Of a DNA stretch of 16,106 nt, positions 8,485-16,106 are shown in pieces. Made by a program: the position numbers and the translations under genes. The stretch's first letter is position 1. Each line of letters starts with the position of its first letter. Origin of the DNA: Pseudomonadota bacterium (GTDB lineage: Bacteria; Desulfobacterota; Syntrophobacteria; Syntrophobacterales; Syntrophobacteraceae). The notes under the pieces are model-generated. The model made no database searches, was not told where the DNA came from, and was given only the letters and a program-made list of their open reading frames with translations. The stretch is taken from positions 7,501 through 23,606 of the forward strand of contig JAEZHY010000038.1 of the NCBI GenBank assembly GCA_023416335.1, written 5' to 3'.

Positions 8485-9592
8485 TTTGGAACACATAACG
8501 TCGCATGCTGACATTTTCTATGAGCCCAATCGCAAGGCACAATGTGATCAGTGAGGACCCTCCGTAGCTCACAAAAGGCAGGGTAATTCCAACAACGGGG
8601 AGCACTCCGATAACCATTCCGATATTAATGACCGCCTGCCACAGGACAAGCGCGCTCATCCCCACCACGATCAGAGAACCGTACCTGTCTCTGGATCTTC
8701 GAGCAACCCTCAGGGTGAGGAAAACGAGCAGGCAGAAGAGGACCAGCAGCACGGCGCAGCCAACGAAACCCCACTCTTCGGCCCATACGGAGAAAATGAA
8801 ATCCGTATGCTTTTCGGGAAGAAAGTGGAGCTTGTTCTGGGTGCCGTTCAGAAATCCCTTCCCCCACAGCATCCCGGATCCAATTGCAATCTTGGATTGT
8901 CGGATATGATACCCGGCGCCGAGGGGATCGATGTCAGGACTGATCAGTATCAGAATTCGTCTTTTTTGGTAGGGCTTCAGGACGTGCTCCCACACGGGCA
9001 GCACAAGAGGAAGGACGCTCAACCCCATTACGGCGAGGTATTTCCAGCGAACCCCGACGAAGAAGATGATGGTGACGGCGATCGCCATTATGGATATAGC
9101 CGTTCCGAGATCGGGTTCGGCAAGAACAAGGAGGACTGGAACAATAACGAAACCAATTGGAACAATCAGCTTCTGGATACTCGGGAAACTGGATACCTCC
9201 TGCGAGGAGAAATAACCCGCCAGTTGAAGGACTATAATGATCTTCATGAATTCCGAGGGCTGGAACTGAAAACCGGCGATTTCCAGCCATCTTTTCGAAC
9301 CGTTTACTTCCTTACCCACCACAAACACAACCACAAGCAGTACAACCATTACGCCATACATCCACGGAGTCGCGGACCGCAATTTCTGATAATCCACAAA
9401 GAGGGCGCAACCCATTACGCAGAAGCCGATGGCAAGGGATATCAGCTGCTTGATGAACAGATTGTTCGTCGGGCGGGCCTGAATCTGGGGATACAGGGCA
9501 CTGTAGATACTGAGCAGACCGATCGAAATAATCGCAAATACAACCCAGATGATCGACCAGTCGAAATTTTCAATCAGGCGCCTGTCCATCAT
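8477..9592 (-). CDS. rodA: RodA, SEDS peptidoglycan glycosyltransferase
   Basis: 371 residues, typical for RodA. This polytopic inner-membrane enzyme polymerises lipid II into glycan strands during elongation, together with PBP2. About ten hydrophobic segments are visible. SEDS signatures include NGSKRWLEIAGFQFQPSE (about 97-114, with the conserved Trp at 102), LAEPDLGTA (158-166), KSIGSG-like SKIAIGSGMLWGKGFLNGTQ (about 233-252), and LPEKHTDFIFSVWAEEWGF (258-276), whose Asp (D264) lies in the region holding the catalytic acid of SEDS enzymes. It ends with the usual GITLPFVSYGGSSL. Two adjacent ATGs (9592 and 9589) are possible; MDRRLIENFDW resembles the usual N-terminus. The Shine-Dalgarno is weak and distant. 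A 103-bp gap separates it from mrdA. Confidence 0.97.
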   Translation of the reverse strand: MMDRRLIENFDWSIIWVVFAIISIGLLSIYSALYPQIQARPTNNLFIKQLISLAIGFCVMGCALFVDYQKLRSATPWMYGVMVVLLVVVFVVGKEVNGSKRWLEIAGFQFQPSEFMKIIIVLQLAGYFSSQEVSSFPSIQKLIVPIGFVIVPVLLVLAEPDLGTAISIMAIAVTIIFFVGVRWKYLAVMGLSVLPLVLPVWEHVLKPYQKRRILILISPDIDPLGAGYHIRQSKIAIGSGMLWGKGFLNGTQNKLHFLPEKHTDFIFSVWAEEWGFVGCAVLLVLFCLLVFLTLRVARRSRDRYGSLIVVGMSALVLWQAVINIGMVIGVLPVVGITLPFVSYGGSSLITLCLAIGLIENVSMRRYVFQTR

Positions 9593-9695
9593 GGCGTGGG
9601 AAAACCTTCCGAATTAAGATTTGAACGAACCCGAGATTTGAAAAGCCGAATCCGAATAGCCCCTTTCGCGTATCCGAAGTTCGACGCTCCTTCTT

Positions 9696-11576
9696 CTACT
9701 GCTGTTTTTCCGCCGGTTTCTGTTTGCTTCTCAAGTAGCCGAGAATCACCTTCTGCACAAGCGGAGCGGCAACGGAGGCGCCGTGGCCTCCGTGTTCGAC
9801 GATTGCCGAACAGGCGATCTGGGCATCATCCGCGGGACCGTAACCGGCAAACCAGGCATGATCGCGATCTTTGAGCTTGGAGAGCTTTTCGAGGAGCTTT
9901 CTGTTCGCTCCCTGCGCTACGTGAACGACCTGGGCGGTACCGGTTTTGCCGGCGAGCCGGATCTGCGGGTCCCTGATTGAGTGCCCGGTCCCGCGCGGGT
10001 CTTCGACAACTTCCATCAGGCTCTTCTTAACCAGGTCGAAGTATTTCTGATCGATGGGTATCTTGCGTTTCAGTTTCGGCTTGATCTCGTCCGCATCTCC
10101 CGCGGCCCCTTCTATTCTCTTTACTACGTAGGGCGTCCACAACGACCCGTTGTTGGAGATGGCAGCATACCCGAGGGCCAACTGGAGCGGAGTAGCCAGA
10201 TCGAAGCCCTGTCCGATGGAGATGGAGATCGTTTCGCCTTTTTGCCAGGGGACGCCGGTCGCCTGCTTCTTCCACCATGAGGTCGGGATCAGTCCGGGAT
10301 GTTCACCCTGTATTCCTATTCCGGTTCTTTCGCCCAGGCCGAACATCGTCACGTACTGGGCCATCCTGTCCACGCCAAGTCTCATCCCGGTCTGATAGAA
10401 GAAGACGTCGCAACTGTGGATTAACGCACGTTCCACATCGATCTGTCCGTGCCCGGCATCACGCCAGCAGCGGTACTTGCGGTCTCCGAACTGCATATAA
10501 CCGGGGCAGCCGAACATGGTCGAAGGCGTTATGGTCCCTTCTTTCAGAGCACCAAGAGCGACGAACGGCTTGTACGTCGATCCGGGCGGGTATGCCGCCC
10601 CGCTACCGCGGTTCAGGAGCGGATGTTCGGGGTCTTTGGCGAGCGCGTTCCATTCGTCTTTTTTCAGCCCCTTGATAAACTTTTCCTGGTCGAAGGTAGG
10701 GCTGCACGCGAAAGCCAGCACCGCTCCGTCAGTGGGATCGACCGCCACTATCGAGCCGGTCTTCCCTTCCAGCAAAGATTCCGCCAGCTTCTGAAGGTCC
10801 ATATCGAGGGTGAGCCAAAGACTCCGGCCGGATATGGGCAACTTTTCCTCCAGCAGGCGAATCCTCCTGCCGACGGCATCGACTTCGACCTGACGCCCTC
10901 CCCGCTTGCCGTGCAGGTACTTTTCGAAACTGCTCTCTATGCCGACTTTTCCGATATCTTCACCTGGATAATAGCCCTGGTATTTTTCGCTTCTAATTTC
11001 TCCCTCGGTAATTTCGCTGAGGTACCCGATCAAATGCGCGGCGGATCCATTCCATTTATACTCCCGCTTCGGCTCTAGCTGGATCACCACACCCGGAAGC
11101 CTGATCCGCTGGGACTCGATTCGGGCCAGGCAGTCCCTGTCCAGATCGGACATGATGCGCAACGGAACGAACTTCGGAGTCGTTTTGTTGGCTTCGAGAA
11201 TCGAGAAGAAATCATCGGGGTTGCGTTCGCAGAGCCGTGCCAGTTCCCGGATGGTCCCATCCAGGTCCTTGATATCCTCCCGTATGATCACCAGGTGGTA
11301 TGCCGGCCGGTTCTCGACGATGGGTACGCCGTTCCGGTCGAATATAATGCCCCTCGGGGCGGCGATATCTTCGACCCTTATCCTGTTGTTCTCGGATTGA
11401 TAACGGTACGATTCCCCCTGAAGCACCTGAAGATGCCACAAGCGAACGAGGTAAATCATAAACATGAACATCATTATTCCGCCGAGCAGGATATGCTGCC
11501 GCTGGGCGGAAGACGATTCGCTGCTTTCCCGGTTTATGAGCTTCAGGCTGTCCGATTTTTTTCCGTTGATTTTCAT
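9696..11576 (-). CDS. mrdA: Penicillin-binding protein 2 (elongasome transpeptidase)
   Basis: 626 residues, normal for PBP2. It cross-links peptidoglycan made by RodA. One N-terminal membrane helix (about 30-46) precedes the pedestal domain starting RIRVEDIAAPRGIIFDRNG (about 66-84). The transpeptidase domain has the active-site STYK (S333-K336), the second motif as SCD (388-390, in the SxN position, a form typical of PBP2), and KTG (544-546 in LAGKTGTAQV). GGRQVEVDAVGRR and WLTLDMDLQ are further family signatures. The ATG at 11576 has no strong Shine-Dalgarno and lies 31 bp after mreD. It heads the mrdA-rodA pair typical of elongasome operons. Beta-lactams of the mecillinam type act on this family. 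Confidence 0.97.
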   Translation of the reverse strand: MKINGKKSDSLKLINRESSESSSAQRQHILLGGIMMFMFMIYLVRLWHLQVLQGESYRYQSENNRIRVEDIAAPRGIIFDRNGVPIVENRPAYHLVIIREDIKDLDGTIRELARLCERNPDDFFSILEANKTTPKFVPLRIMSDLDRDCLARIESQRIRLPGVVIQLEPKREYKWNGSAAHLIGYLSEITEGEIRSEKYQGYYPGEDIGKVGIESSFEKYLHGKRGGRQVEVDAVGRRIRLLEEKLPISGRSLWLTLDMDLQKLAESLLEGKTGSIVAVDPTDGAVLAFACSPTFDQEKFIKGLKKDEWNALAKDPEHPLLNRGSGAAYPPGSTYKPFVALGALKEGTITPSTMFGCPGYMQFGDRKYRCWRDAGHGQIDVERALIHSCDVFFYQTGMRLGVDRMAQYVTMFGLGERTGIGIQGEHPGLIPTSWWKKQATGVPWQKGETISISIGQGFDLATPLQLALGYAAISNNGSLWTPYVVKRIEGAAGDADEIKPKLKRKIPIDQKYFDLVKKSLMEVVEDPRGTGHSIRDPQIRLAGKTGTAQVVHVAQGANRKLLEKLSKLKDRDHAWFAGYGPADDAQIACSAIVEHGGHGASVAAPLVQKVILGYLRSKQKPAEKQQ

Positions 11577-11607
11577 TTTTTATTACCGAGCAGTCCGTCC
11601 ATAATCG

Positions 11608-12126
11608 CTAAAAGGAGCTGCGGGAATGCAAAAGGGGATGGATCAGGAATGGGGCAACGGTAACAGAAAGCAGAGTTCGAATTCCCAGGCTTATCCATAT
11701 AATGGTCAGCGAGGGCAGATCCATCGGAACAAAAGAAAGATAGAGACCGAGCGCCGCGGATTGGCCAAGCGCGCACAAGCCGACCAGCCCCATCTGGTAG
11801 ACGGGATTATGGCAATCGAATCTCTCCGAGGCCATGTTTACCAGACAGACGGTCACCATATAGGAACCTACATGCAGTCCCCAGAATTCTCCGGACAAAC
11901 TGTCGGCAAGAAATCCCCATAAACAGGCCCAGAGGACCCCGGCTACGGGAGACCATTCGACCGCAATGGCAAACATGAGCGGCAGGAGCAGGTCCGCCCT
12001 CAACGCCATGTAGGGCAGACGAGGGATAAGGTGCGCCTGCAGCAACAGAACGAAAAAAGTATACAGAATTATTCTTGCTATCTGGCCCACGGAAATGCCG
12101 GGCCCAACGTACGCCTGCCGAATCAT
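11608..12126 (-). CDS. mreD: Rod shape-determining membrane protein MreD
   Basis: 172 residues, typical size. MreD is a small polytopic membrane protein that works with MreC to activate the RodA-PBP2 complex. About five or six hydrophobic stretches are visible, including IARIILYTFFVLLLQAHLI (about 16-34) and YMALRADLLLPLMFAIAVEW (about 39-58), followed by LWACLWGFLADSLSGEFWG, the conserved MreD core with a G-x2-x-D pattern. Its ATG overlaps the mreC stop by 4 nt (ATGA), which fixes the start and suggests coupling. MreD sequences diverge strongly, so the call rests on topology, the core motif and position between mreC and mrdA. Confidence 0.93.
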   Translation of the reverse strand: MIRQAYVGPGISVGQIARIILYTFFVLLLQAHLIPRLPYMALRADLLLPLMFAIAVEWSPVAGVLWACLWGFLADSLSGEFWGLHVGSYMVTVCLVNMASERFDCHNPVYQMGLVGLCALGQSAALGLYLSFVPMDLPSLTIIWISLGIRTLLSVTVAPFLIHPLLHSRSSF

Positions 12127-13040
12127 CTCTTTCCCGCCTTGGGCTGCGGTTGCGGCGGCGGTTGAGGTGCCGGCTGGGGCGCCTCTTCGGCCTCGATGTC
12201 CAGGCCGGCGCCGCCTTTCTTGATGATCAGCACCTCTTCGAGCGCGCTAAGCCGAACCAGCGGCTTCACCTCGATTTTCTGAAAAAGATCGACCGGGTCC
12301 TTGTAAGCAGCCTGAATGACCCCGAGCCGCAGTCCCTTGGGGTAAATGCCGTCCTTCCCGGAACTGATCACGAGGTCCCCCGCCTGTATGTCGAGGTTGC
12401 CGCGCACGTATTTGAGCATACACCCGTTCGCGTCCTTGCCGGAGAGAATACCCCGGACCCGATTGCGCTGCACGATCGCATCCACCGAACTTCCCGGATC
12501 TGTGATCAGGAGCACGCGGCAGTTCCGGTCGGAGACGTCCAGGATGCGCCCGATAACACCCTCATCGTTTACCACGGGCATGTCGGGAGCTATGCCGTCC
12601 TTGAACCCCTTGTCGATCATGAGAGTTTGAAACCACCCGGTCAGGTCGTGCATGATCACCTGGGCCGCAACGGTCTCGGCTTTGAGCGAAGATTTGAAAT
12701 CGAGCAGACGCCGCAGGCGCAGGTTTTCAACATATGCCTCGTGATATGTCGTAATCTTGCTTTCGAGCCGGCCCACTTCCCCTTTGAGTTCTTCATTTTC
12801 CCTGCGCAGGTCCTTCAGCACGATGTAGTCTTTGAAAAAGTTTTCGAGGAAGGAGGCAATCCTGCCGAAAAACTGAACCGGCGGACTCACGGTTTCGACA
12901 ACAGAGCGCTGCAGGTAGTCCATGCGATTCGGAGTGCGGAAATTGAGGGAAAAAATATATAGGAAGACACTGATGAAGACAAGGATCAGGAGTGCGCCGC
13001 GTAAACGACGGAGCCAAACACTAGCGCTGAAAACTTTCAT
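12123..13040 (-). CDS. mreC: Rod shape-determining protein MreC
   Basis: 305 residues. This bitopic periplasmic protein bridges MreB/MreD and PBP2. A single membrane helix (about 16-33, LLILVFISVFLYIFSL) is followed by a coiled coil (about 72-112, rich in LRRENEELKGEVGRLESK), then the beta-rich MreC domain with VAAQVIMHDLTGW, GFKDGIAPDMPVVNDEGVIG (about 162-181) and GDLVISSGKDGIYPKGLRLG (about 231-250). The C-terminus is a Pro/Gln-rich tail (about 285-305, PQPAPQPPPQPQP) that is probably disordered. No clear Shine-Dalgarno precedes the ATG. The gene lies 81 bp after mreB, with a small hairpin between, and overlaps mreD by 4 nt. Confidence 0.96.
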   Translation of the reverse strand: MKVFSASVWLRRLRGALLILVFISVFLYIFSLNFRTPNRMDYLQRSVVETVSPPVQFFGRIASFLENFFKDYIVLKDLRRENEELKGEVGRLESKITTYHEAYVENLRLRRLLDFKSSLKAETVAAQVIMHDLTGWFQTLMIDKGFKDGIAPDMPVVNDEGVIGRILDVSDRNCRVLLITDPGSSVDAIVQRNRVRGILSGKDANGCMLKYVRGNLDIQAGDLVISSGKDGIYPKGLRLGVIQAAYKDPVDLFQKIEVKPLVRLSALEEVLIIKKGGAGLDIEAEEAPQPAPQPPPQPQPKAGKR

Positions 13041-13092
13041 AATCCGGCACTTCGATCTAGAAAACGGGTAAGCCTTACTGTCTGAAAAGTGA

Positions 13093-13114
13093 GAACCGGC
13101 TGGATAACCGGTCC
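13093..13114 (-). other. Hairpin between mreB and mreC
   Basis: On the minus strand GGACCGG (13114-13108) pairs with CCGGTTC (13099-13093), seven pairs with one G-U and an 8-nt loop, about 8 bp after the mreB stop codon. It is followed by TCACTTTTC, too poor in T for a confident terminator. It could protect the mreB 3' end or cause partial attenuation, making more MreB than MreC. Confidence 0.25.
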
Positions 13115-13121
13115 CCCGCTT

Positions 13122-14195
<1,074 letters not shown>

Positions 14196-14197
14196 TC

Positions 14198-14226
14198 ATA
14201 ACATGTGCGGGAACTCTCTGCAATCA
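14198..14226 (-). promoter_or_regulatory. mreB: Tentative extended -10 promoter for mreB
   Basis: Upstream of mreB on the minus strand, TGTTATGAA carries an extended -10 (TG-n-TATGAA, four of six) with TTGCAG (three of six) 17 bp before it. The predicted start leaves a leader of roughly 35-45 nt containing the AAGGAG site. The -35 is poor; the TG extension could compensate. Confidence 0.3.
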
Positions 14227-14367
14227 CTTAAGAGACAAAACCACAAACGAGCTGAAAATTATTGAAACGCACCGAACTGCCTAAAATGTCTGCCGATTCC
14301 ACTCGAAACGGATCCTGTGCCGCTTTATTTTTTAGGAGGAAAAGTTCTCCCGAGGTCGATGCAACCG

Positions 14368-14397
14368 TTGACAAAAGGACCTCTTTTCGATTATCAA
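14368..14397 (+). promoter_or_regulatory. Promoter for the rpmH-rnpA-yidD-yidC operon
   Basis: A perfect TTGACA (14368-14373) and TATCAA (14392-14397, four of six) are separated by 18 bp. Predicted start near 14404 gives a leader of about 100 nt that carries the GC inverted repeat at 14461-14478. The only competing -10, TATACT at 14483-14488, has no -35 and would start transcription inside the rpmH Shine-Dalgarno. Confidence 0.55.
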
Positions 14398-14460
14398 TAA
14401 TCTTTTGCGTTATCCGGCAATGGGACAGCCTTTTCAGATTGGTTTTCCCAGAACTTTCCT

Positions 14461-14478
14461 GCGCGCGAACGAGCGCGC
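14461..14478 (+). repeat. Perfect GC inverted repeat in the rpmH leader
   Basis: GCGCGC at 14461-14466 and again at 14473-14478 flank GAACGA, a perfect 6-bp GC hairpin ending 13 nt before the rpmH Shine-Dalgarno (GAGGAA, 14492-14497) and 24 nt before its ATG. No T-tract follows, so it is not a terminator. It could be a leader stem affecting rpmH translation or transcript stability, or a protein-binding palindrome. Confidence 0.4.
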
Positions 14479-14502
14479 AAACTATACTATTGAGGAACTT
14501 CT

Positions 14503-14640
14503 ATGTCGAAAAGAACTTTTCAGCCAAGTAATTTGAAACGACAACGTACTCACGGTTTCCTGGAACGCATGGCTACCAAGGGAGGCCGCGATGTTTTGAA
14601 GAGGCGGCGCGCAAAGGGCAGAAAACGCCTTTCCGTTTGA
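14503..14640 (+). CDS. rpmH: 50S ribosomal protein L34
   Basis: 45 residues, extremely basic, the expected size. The sequence opens [19 protein letters not shown] and continues [20 protein letters not shown] with the ending RKRLSV, a near-textbook L34. L34 is a late-assembling protein of the large ribosomal subunit. GAGG lies 7 nt before the ATG. The TGA overlaps a possible TTG start of rnpA by 3 nt (TTGA). The frame is short and was located by reading the plus strand directly. It is the first gene of the rpmH-rnpA-yidD-yidC cluster. Confidence 0.98.
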   Translation: MSKRTFQPSNLKRQRTHGFLERMATKGGRDVLKRRRAKGRKRLSV

Positions 14641-14669
14641 GACCAGATGGGCTCCCGGAATCTTCGGAT

Positions 14670-14675
14670 GAGGAA
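14670..14675 (+). promoter_or_regulatory. Shine-Dalgarno deciding the rnpA start
   Basis: GAGGAA lies inside the longest rnpA frame, with GAGG 5 nt before TTG 14679. No comparable site precedes the upstream TTG at 14637, although that one overlaps the rpmH stop and could use reinitiation. Confidence 0.6.
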
Positions 14676-14678
14676 TCT

Positions 14679-15032
14679 TTGAGGGCCAATTACAGTTTCC
14701 GGCCTCATGAAAGAATTCGCCGCTCCGCCGATTTCCAGCGCGTGAAGAAAGCGGGTAAACGCGCGAAAACCCCCCATTTCGGTCTGAACTTCATTCCAAA
14801 CGATCTCGAATGCCATCGACTGGGCCTTGTTGTCCAAAAGCGGTTCTGGTGCGCTGCCAAGCGCAACCGCATAAAGAGGGTCGTACGCGAATGGTTCAGA
14901 TTAAACAAGAGTCGAATTCCAAAACCGGCCAGGGACATCGTGGTAATTGCGCGGCCTGGAGCGGAAAACCTTTGTGCCGCGGACCTCTCCAGAGAGTTCC
15001 TGCCGGTTTTTGGTAAGCAGGACTGCAAGTAA
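14679..15032 (+). CDS. rnpA: Ribonuclease P protein component
   Basis: Protein subunit of RNase P, which removes 5' leaders from pre-tRNA. From TTG 14679 the product is 117 residues, the usual length, and begins (M)[20 protein letters not shown] like other RnpA proteins. The RNA-binding signature is present as [16 protein letters not shown] (about residues 62-77), followed by [10 protein letters not shown]. An earlier in-frame TTG at 14637 would add 14 residues ([13 protein letters not shown]) unlike the family and lacks a good Shine-Dalgarno, so I prefer 14679. No ATG start is available. The residues before the signature ([10 protein letters not shown]) differ from the common K-x-x-G-x-A-x-x-R-N. 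The TAA overlaps the yidD ATG by one base. Confidence 0.94.
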   Translation: MRANYSFRPHERIRRSADFQRVKKAGKRAKTPHFGLNFIPNDLECHRLGLVVQKRFWCAAKRNRIKRVVREWFRLNKSRIPKPARDIVVIARPGAENLCAADLSREFLPVFGKQDCK

Positions 15033-15271
15033 TGATCCGGTCTATATGTTTTGGACTGATCCGACTATATCAATATTTGATCTCGCCGCTACTTGGCCCG
15101 GCCTGCCGATTCCATCCGAGTTGCTCGACCTACACCTACGACGCAATCAGGCTGCACGGCGTTCTGAAGGGAATTTACCTGGGGTGCAGGCGTATTCTTA
15201 AATGCCATCCTTTTCACCCGGGCGGCTACGATCCCGTACCGCTGCCCGCACCCGCGAATTGCAAAAAATAA
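15032..15271 (+). CDS. yidD: Membrane protein insertion efficiency factor YidD
   Basis: 79 residues. YidD is a small membrane-associated protein that helps YidC-dependent insertion. The family signatures are clear: [20 protein letters not shown] (9-28), [11 protein letters not shown] with its conserved Cys (29-39), [20 protein letters not shown] (42-61) and HPGGYDPVP (62-70). The ATG shares one base with the rnpA stop, implying translational coupling. It sits between rnpA and yidC as in most bacteria. Confidence 0.97.
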   Translation: MIRSICFGLIRLYQYLISPLLGPACRFHPSCSTYTYDAIRLHGVLKGIYLGCRRILKCHPFHPGGYDPVPLPAPANCKK

Positions 15272-15285
15272 CGGAGAACTCCTGA

Positions 15286-16106
15286 ATGGATTCAAAAGCT
15301 TTTCTCGCGATCGTTCTATCCTTACTCCTGTTCCTGCTTTGGCACCTTTACTACGGCCCGACGCAGACGACACAGCCCGAGAAAAAAGAAGCAGTACAAG
15401 GCTCTACCACGACGTTGCCTAAAACCGCGCAGGCACCGGCGCCGGCGGAACTTCCGCCCGCGCCCCAGCCTCAGTTGGACCTTTCGGCCCAAAAGACCTG
15501 GTCTGTATCCGACTCTCTCTATCAGATGAAAATCATCGCCCAGGGCGCGCGTCAGAGTTCGTTCAGGCTTTTTAATTTCAGGGAGACGGTCGCCCCCGAT
15601 TCTCCCCCGATGCAGATGATTACAACCCGGGACAGCGGTTACCTTCCTCTCGCGGTCGATCTCGTCCACCGTCAGGATTGGCAGCTTTCGAACCGGTCGT
15701 TTTCCAGCGACCAGCCGGAAGAAGTGAAAATAAAGCCGGAGGAACAAGCCAGAAAAGTCCCTTTTACGGCTGAAATCCCGGGCAAGGTTCGTCTGACCAA
15801 GACGTTCACCGTCCAGCCGGATTCATACGCCTATGATGTCGAGATTCAGCTTCAGAATCTTTCGGCGGAAAAGCTGGTCGACCAACTGGGGGTGAGTTTC
15901 TACTTTCAGCCTTATACCGTCGGACAACAGCAGTCCTATAACCCTTCGCAGCTCACCTTCTCCACCAAGGGCTCGCTGCACAATTTCCAGCCAAAGGACC
16001 TGGCAAAGCCCGAGTCTGTTCCAAAACCTCCCTTCGACTGGGTCGGCTACGAAGACAATTATTTCATTCAGGCCATCATACCTCTGTCCGAGAGCGGGTA
16101 TCAGAT
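15286..16106 (+). CDS. yidC: Membrane protein insertase YidC (partial, C-terminus beyond the window edge)
   Basis: YidC/Oxa1-type insertase of the inner membrane. 273 codons are visible. The N-terminal membrane helix (about 5-24, FLAIVLSLLLFLLWHLYYG) is followed by a low-complexity Pro/Ala/Gln linker (about 25-65) and then the periplasmic P1 beta-supersandwich domain, with FRLFNFRETV (about 92-101), VRLTKTFTVQPDSYAYDVEI (about 168-187) and PPFDWVGYEDNYFIQAIIPL near the edge. The catalytic five-helix Oxa1 domain lies outside the window. The long P1 domain places it in the Gram-negative YidC class. GGAG lies about 9 nt before the ATG, 14 bp after yidD. Confidence 0.96.
   Translation, partial: MDSKAFLAIVLSLLLFLLWHLYYGPTQTTQPEKKEAVQGSTTTLPKTAQAPAPAELPPAPQPQLDLSAQKTWSVSDSLYQMKIIAQGARQSSFRLFNFRETVAPDSPPMQMITTRDSGYLPLAVDLVHRQDWQLSNRSFSSDQPEEVKIKPEEQARKVPFTAEIPGKVRLTKTFTVQPDSYAYDVEIQLQNLSAEKLVDQLGVSFYFQPYTVGQQQSYNPSQLTFSTKGSLHNFQPKDLAKPESVPKPPFDWVGYEDNYFIQAIIPLSESGYQ

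Noticed and set aside
11573..11776. 67-codon minus-strand frame whose TGA overlaps the mrdA ATG
   Set aside because: It lies in another frame within mreD, has no ribosome-binding site, and the ATGA overlap is most simply chance; mreD already has its normal length.

Overview
The window is ordinary bacterial chromosome, densely packed and moderately GC-rich. It looks like a deltaproteobacterium (Desulfobacterota), plausibly near Syntrophobacter. That placement is an inference from gene content: RNase Y in a Gram-negative-type genome, an ATP synthase operon with paired b' and b subunits but no a or c subunit, and a complete mreBCD-mrdAB cluster. No database search was possible. I found no phage, insertion sequence, CRISPR array, toxin system or other accessory island.

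Layout. (1) 1-1396, minus: rny (RNase Y), cut by the left edge before its C-terminus. (2) 1397-2372: no protein gene. It holds a well-supported 6S RNA (about 1606-1786, minus), a possible promoter for it, an unidentified structured stretch behind a good sigma-70-type promoter (about 1940-2150, minus), and the strong terminator of the ATP synthase operon. (3) 2373-8239, minus: atpF'-atpF-atpH-atpA-atpG-atpD-atpC, encoding all of F1 plus the peripheral stalk. (4) 8240-8476: hairpins at the end of rodA and a weak candidate atp promoter. (5) 8477-14153, minus: mreB-mreC-mreD-mrdA-rodA, the cell-elongation machinery. (6) 14154-14502: divergent intergenic region with promoters facing both ways and a perfect GC inverted repeat in the rpmH leader. 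(7) 14503-16106, plus: rpmH-rnpA-yidD-yidC, with yidC cut by the right edge.

How they work together. MreB filaments, MreC, MreD, the SEDS glycosyltransferase RodA and the transpeptidase PBP2 form the elongasome that builds the side wall of rod-shaped cells. The atp genes encode the catalytic and stator parts of the F-type ATP synthase; the proton- or sodium-conducting a and c subunits must lie elsewhere. rpmH, rnpA, yidD and yidC are a classic conserved cluster linking ribosomal protein L34, the RNase P protein and membrane protein insertion. rny and 6S RNA contribute RNA turnover and growth-phase control of RNA polymerase.

The points most worth a second look are RNA-level or start-site details: the 6S RNA, the unidentified structured region upstream of it, the signal-peptide-like N-terminus of the b subunit, and the TTG start of rnpA. 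I do not see evidence for a novel multi-gene system.
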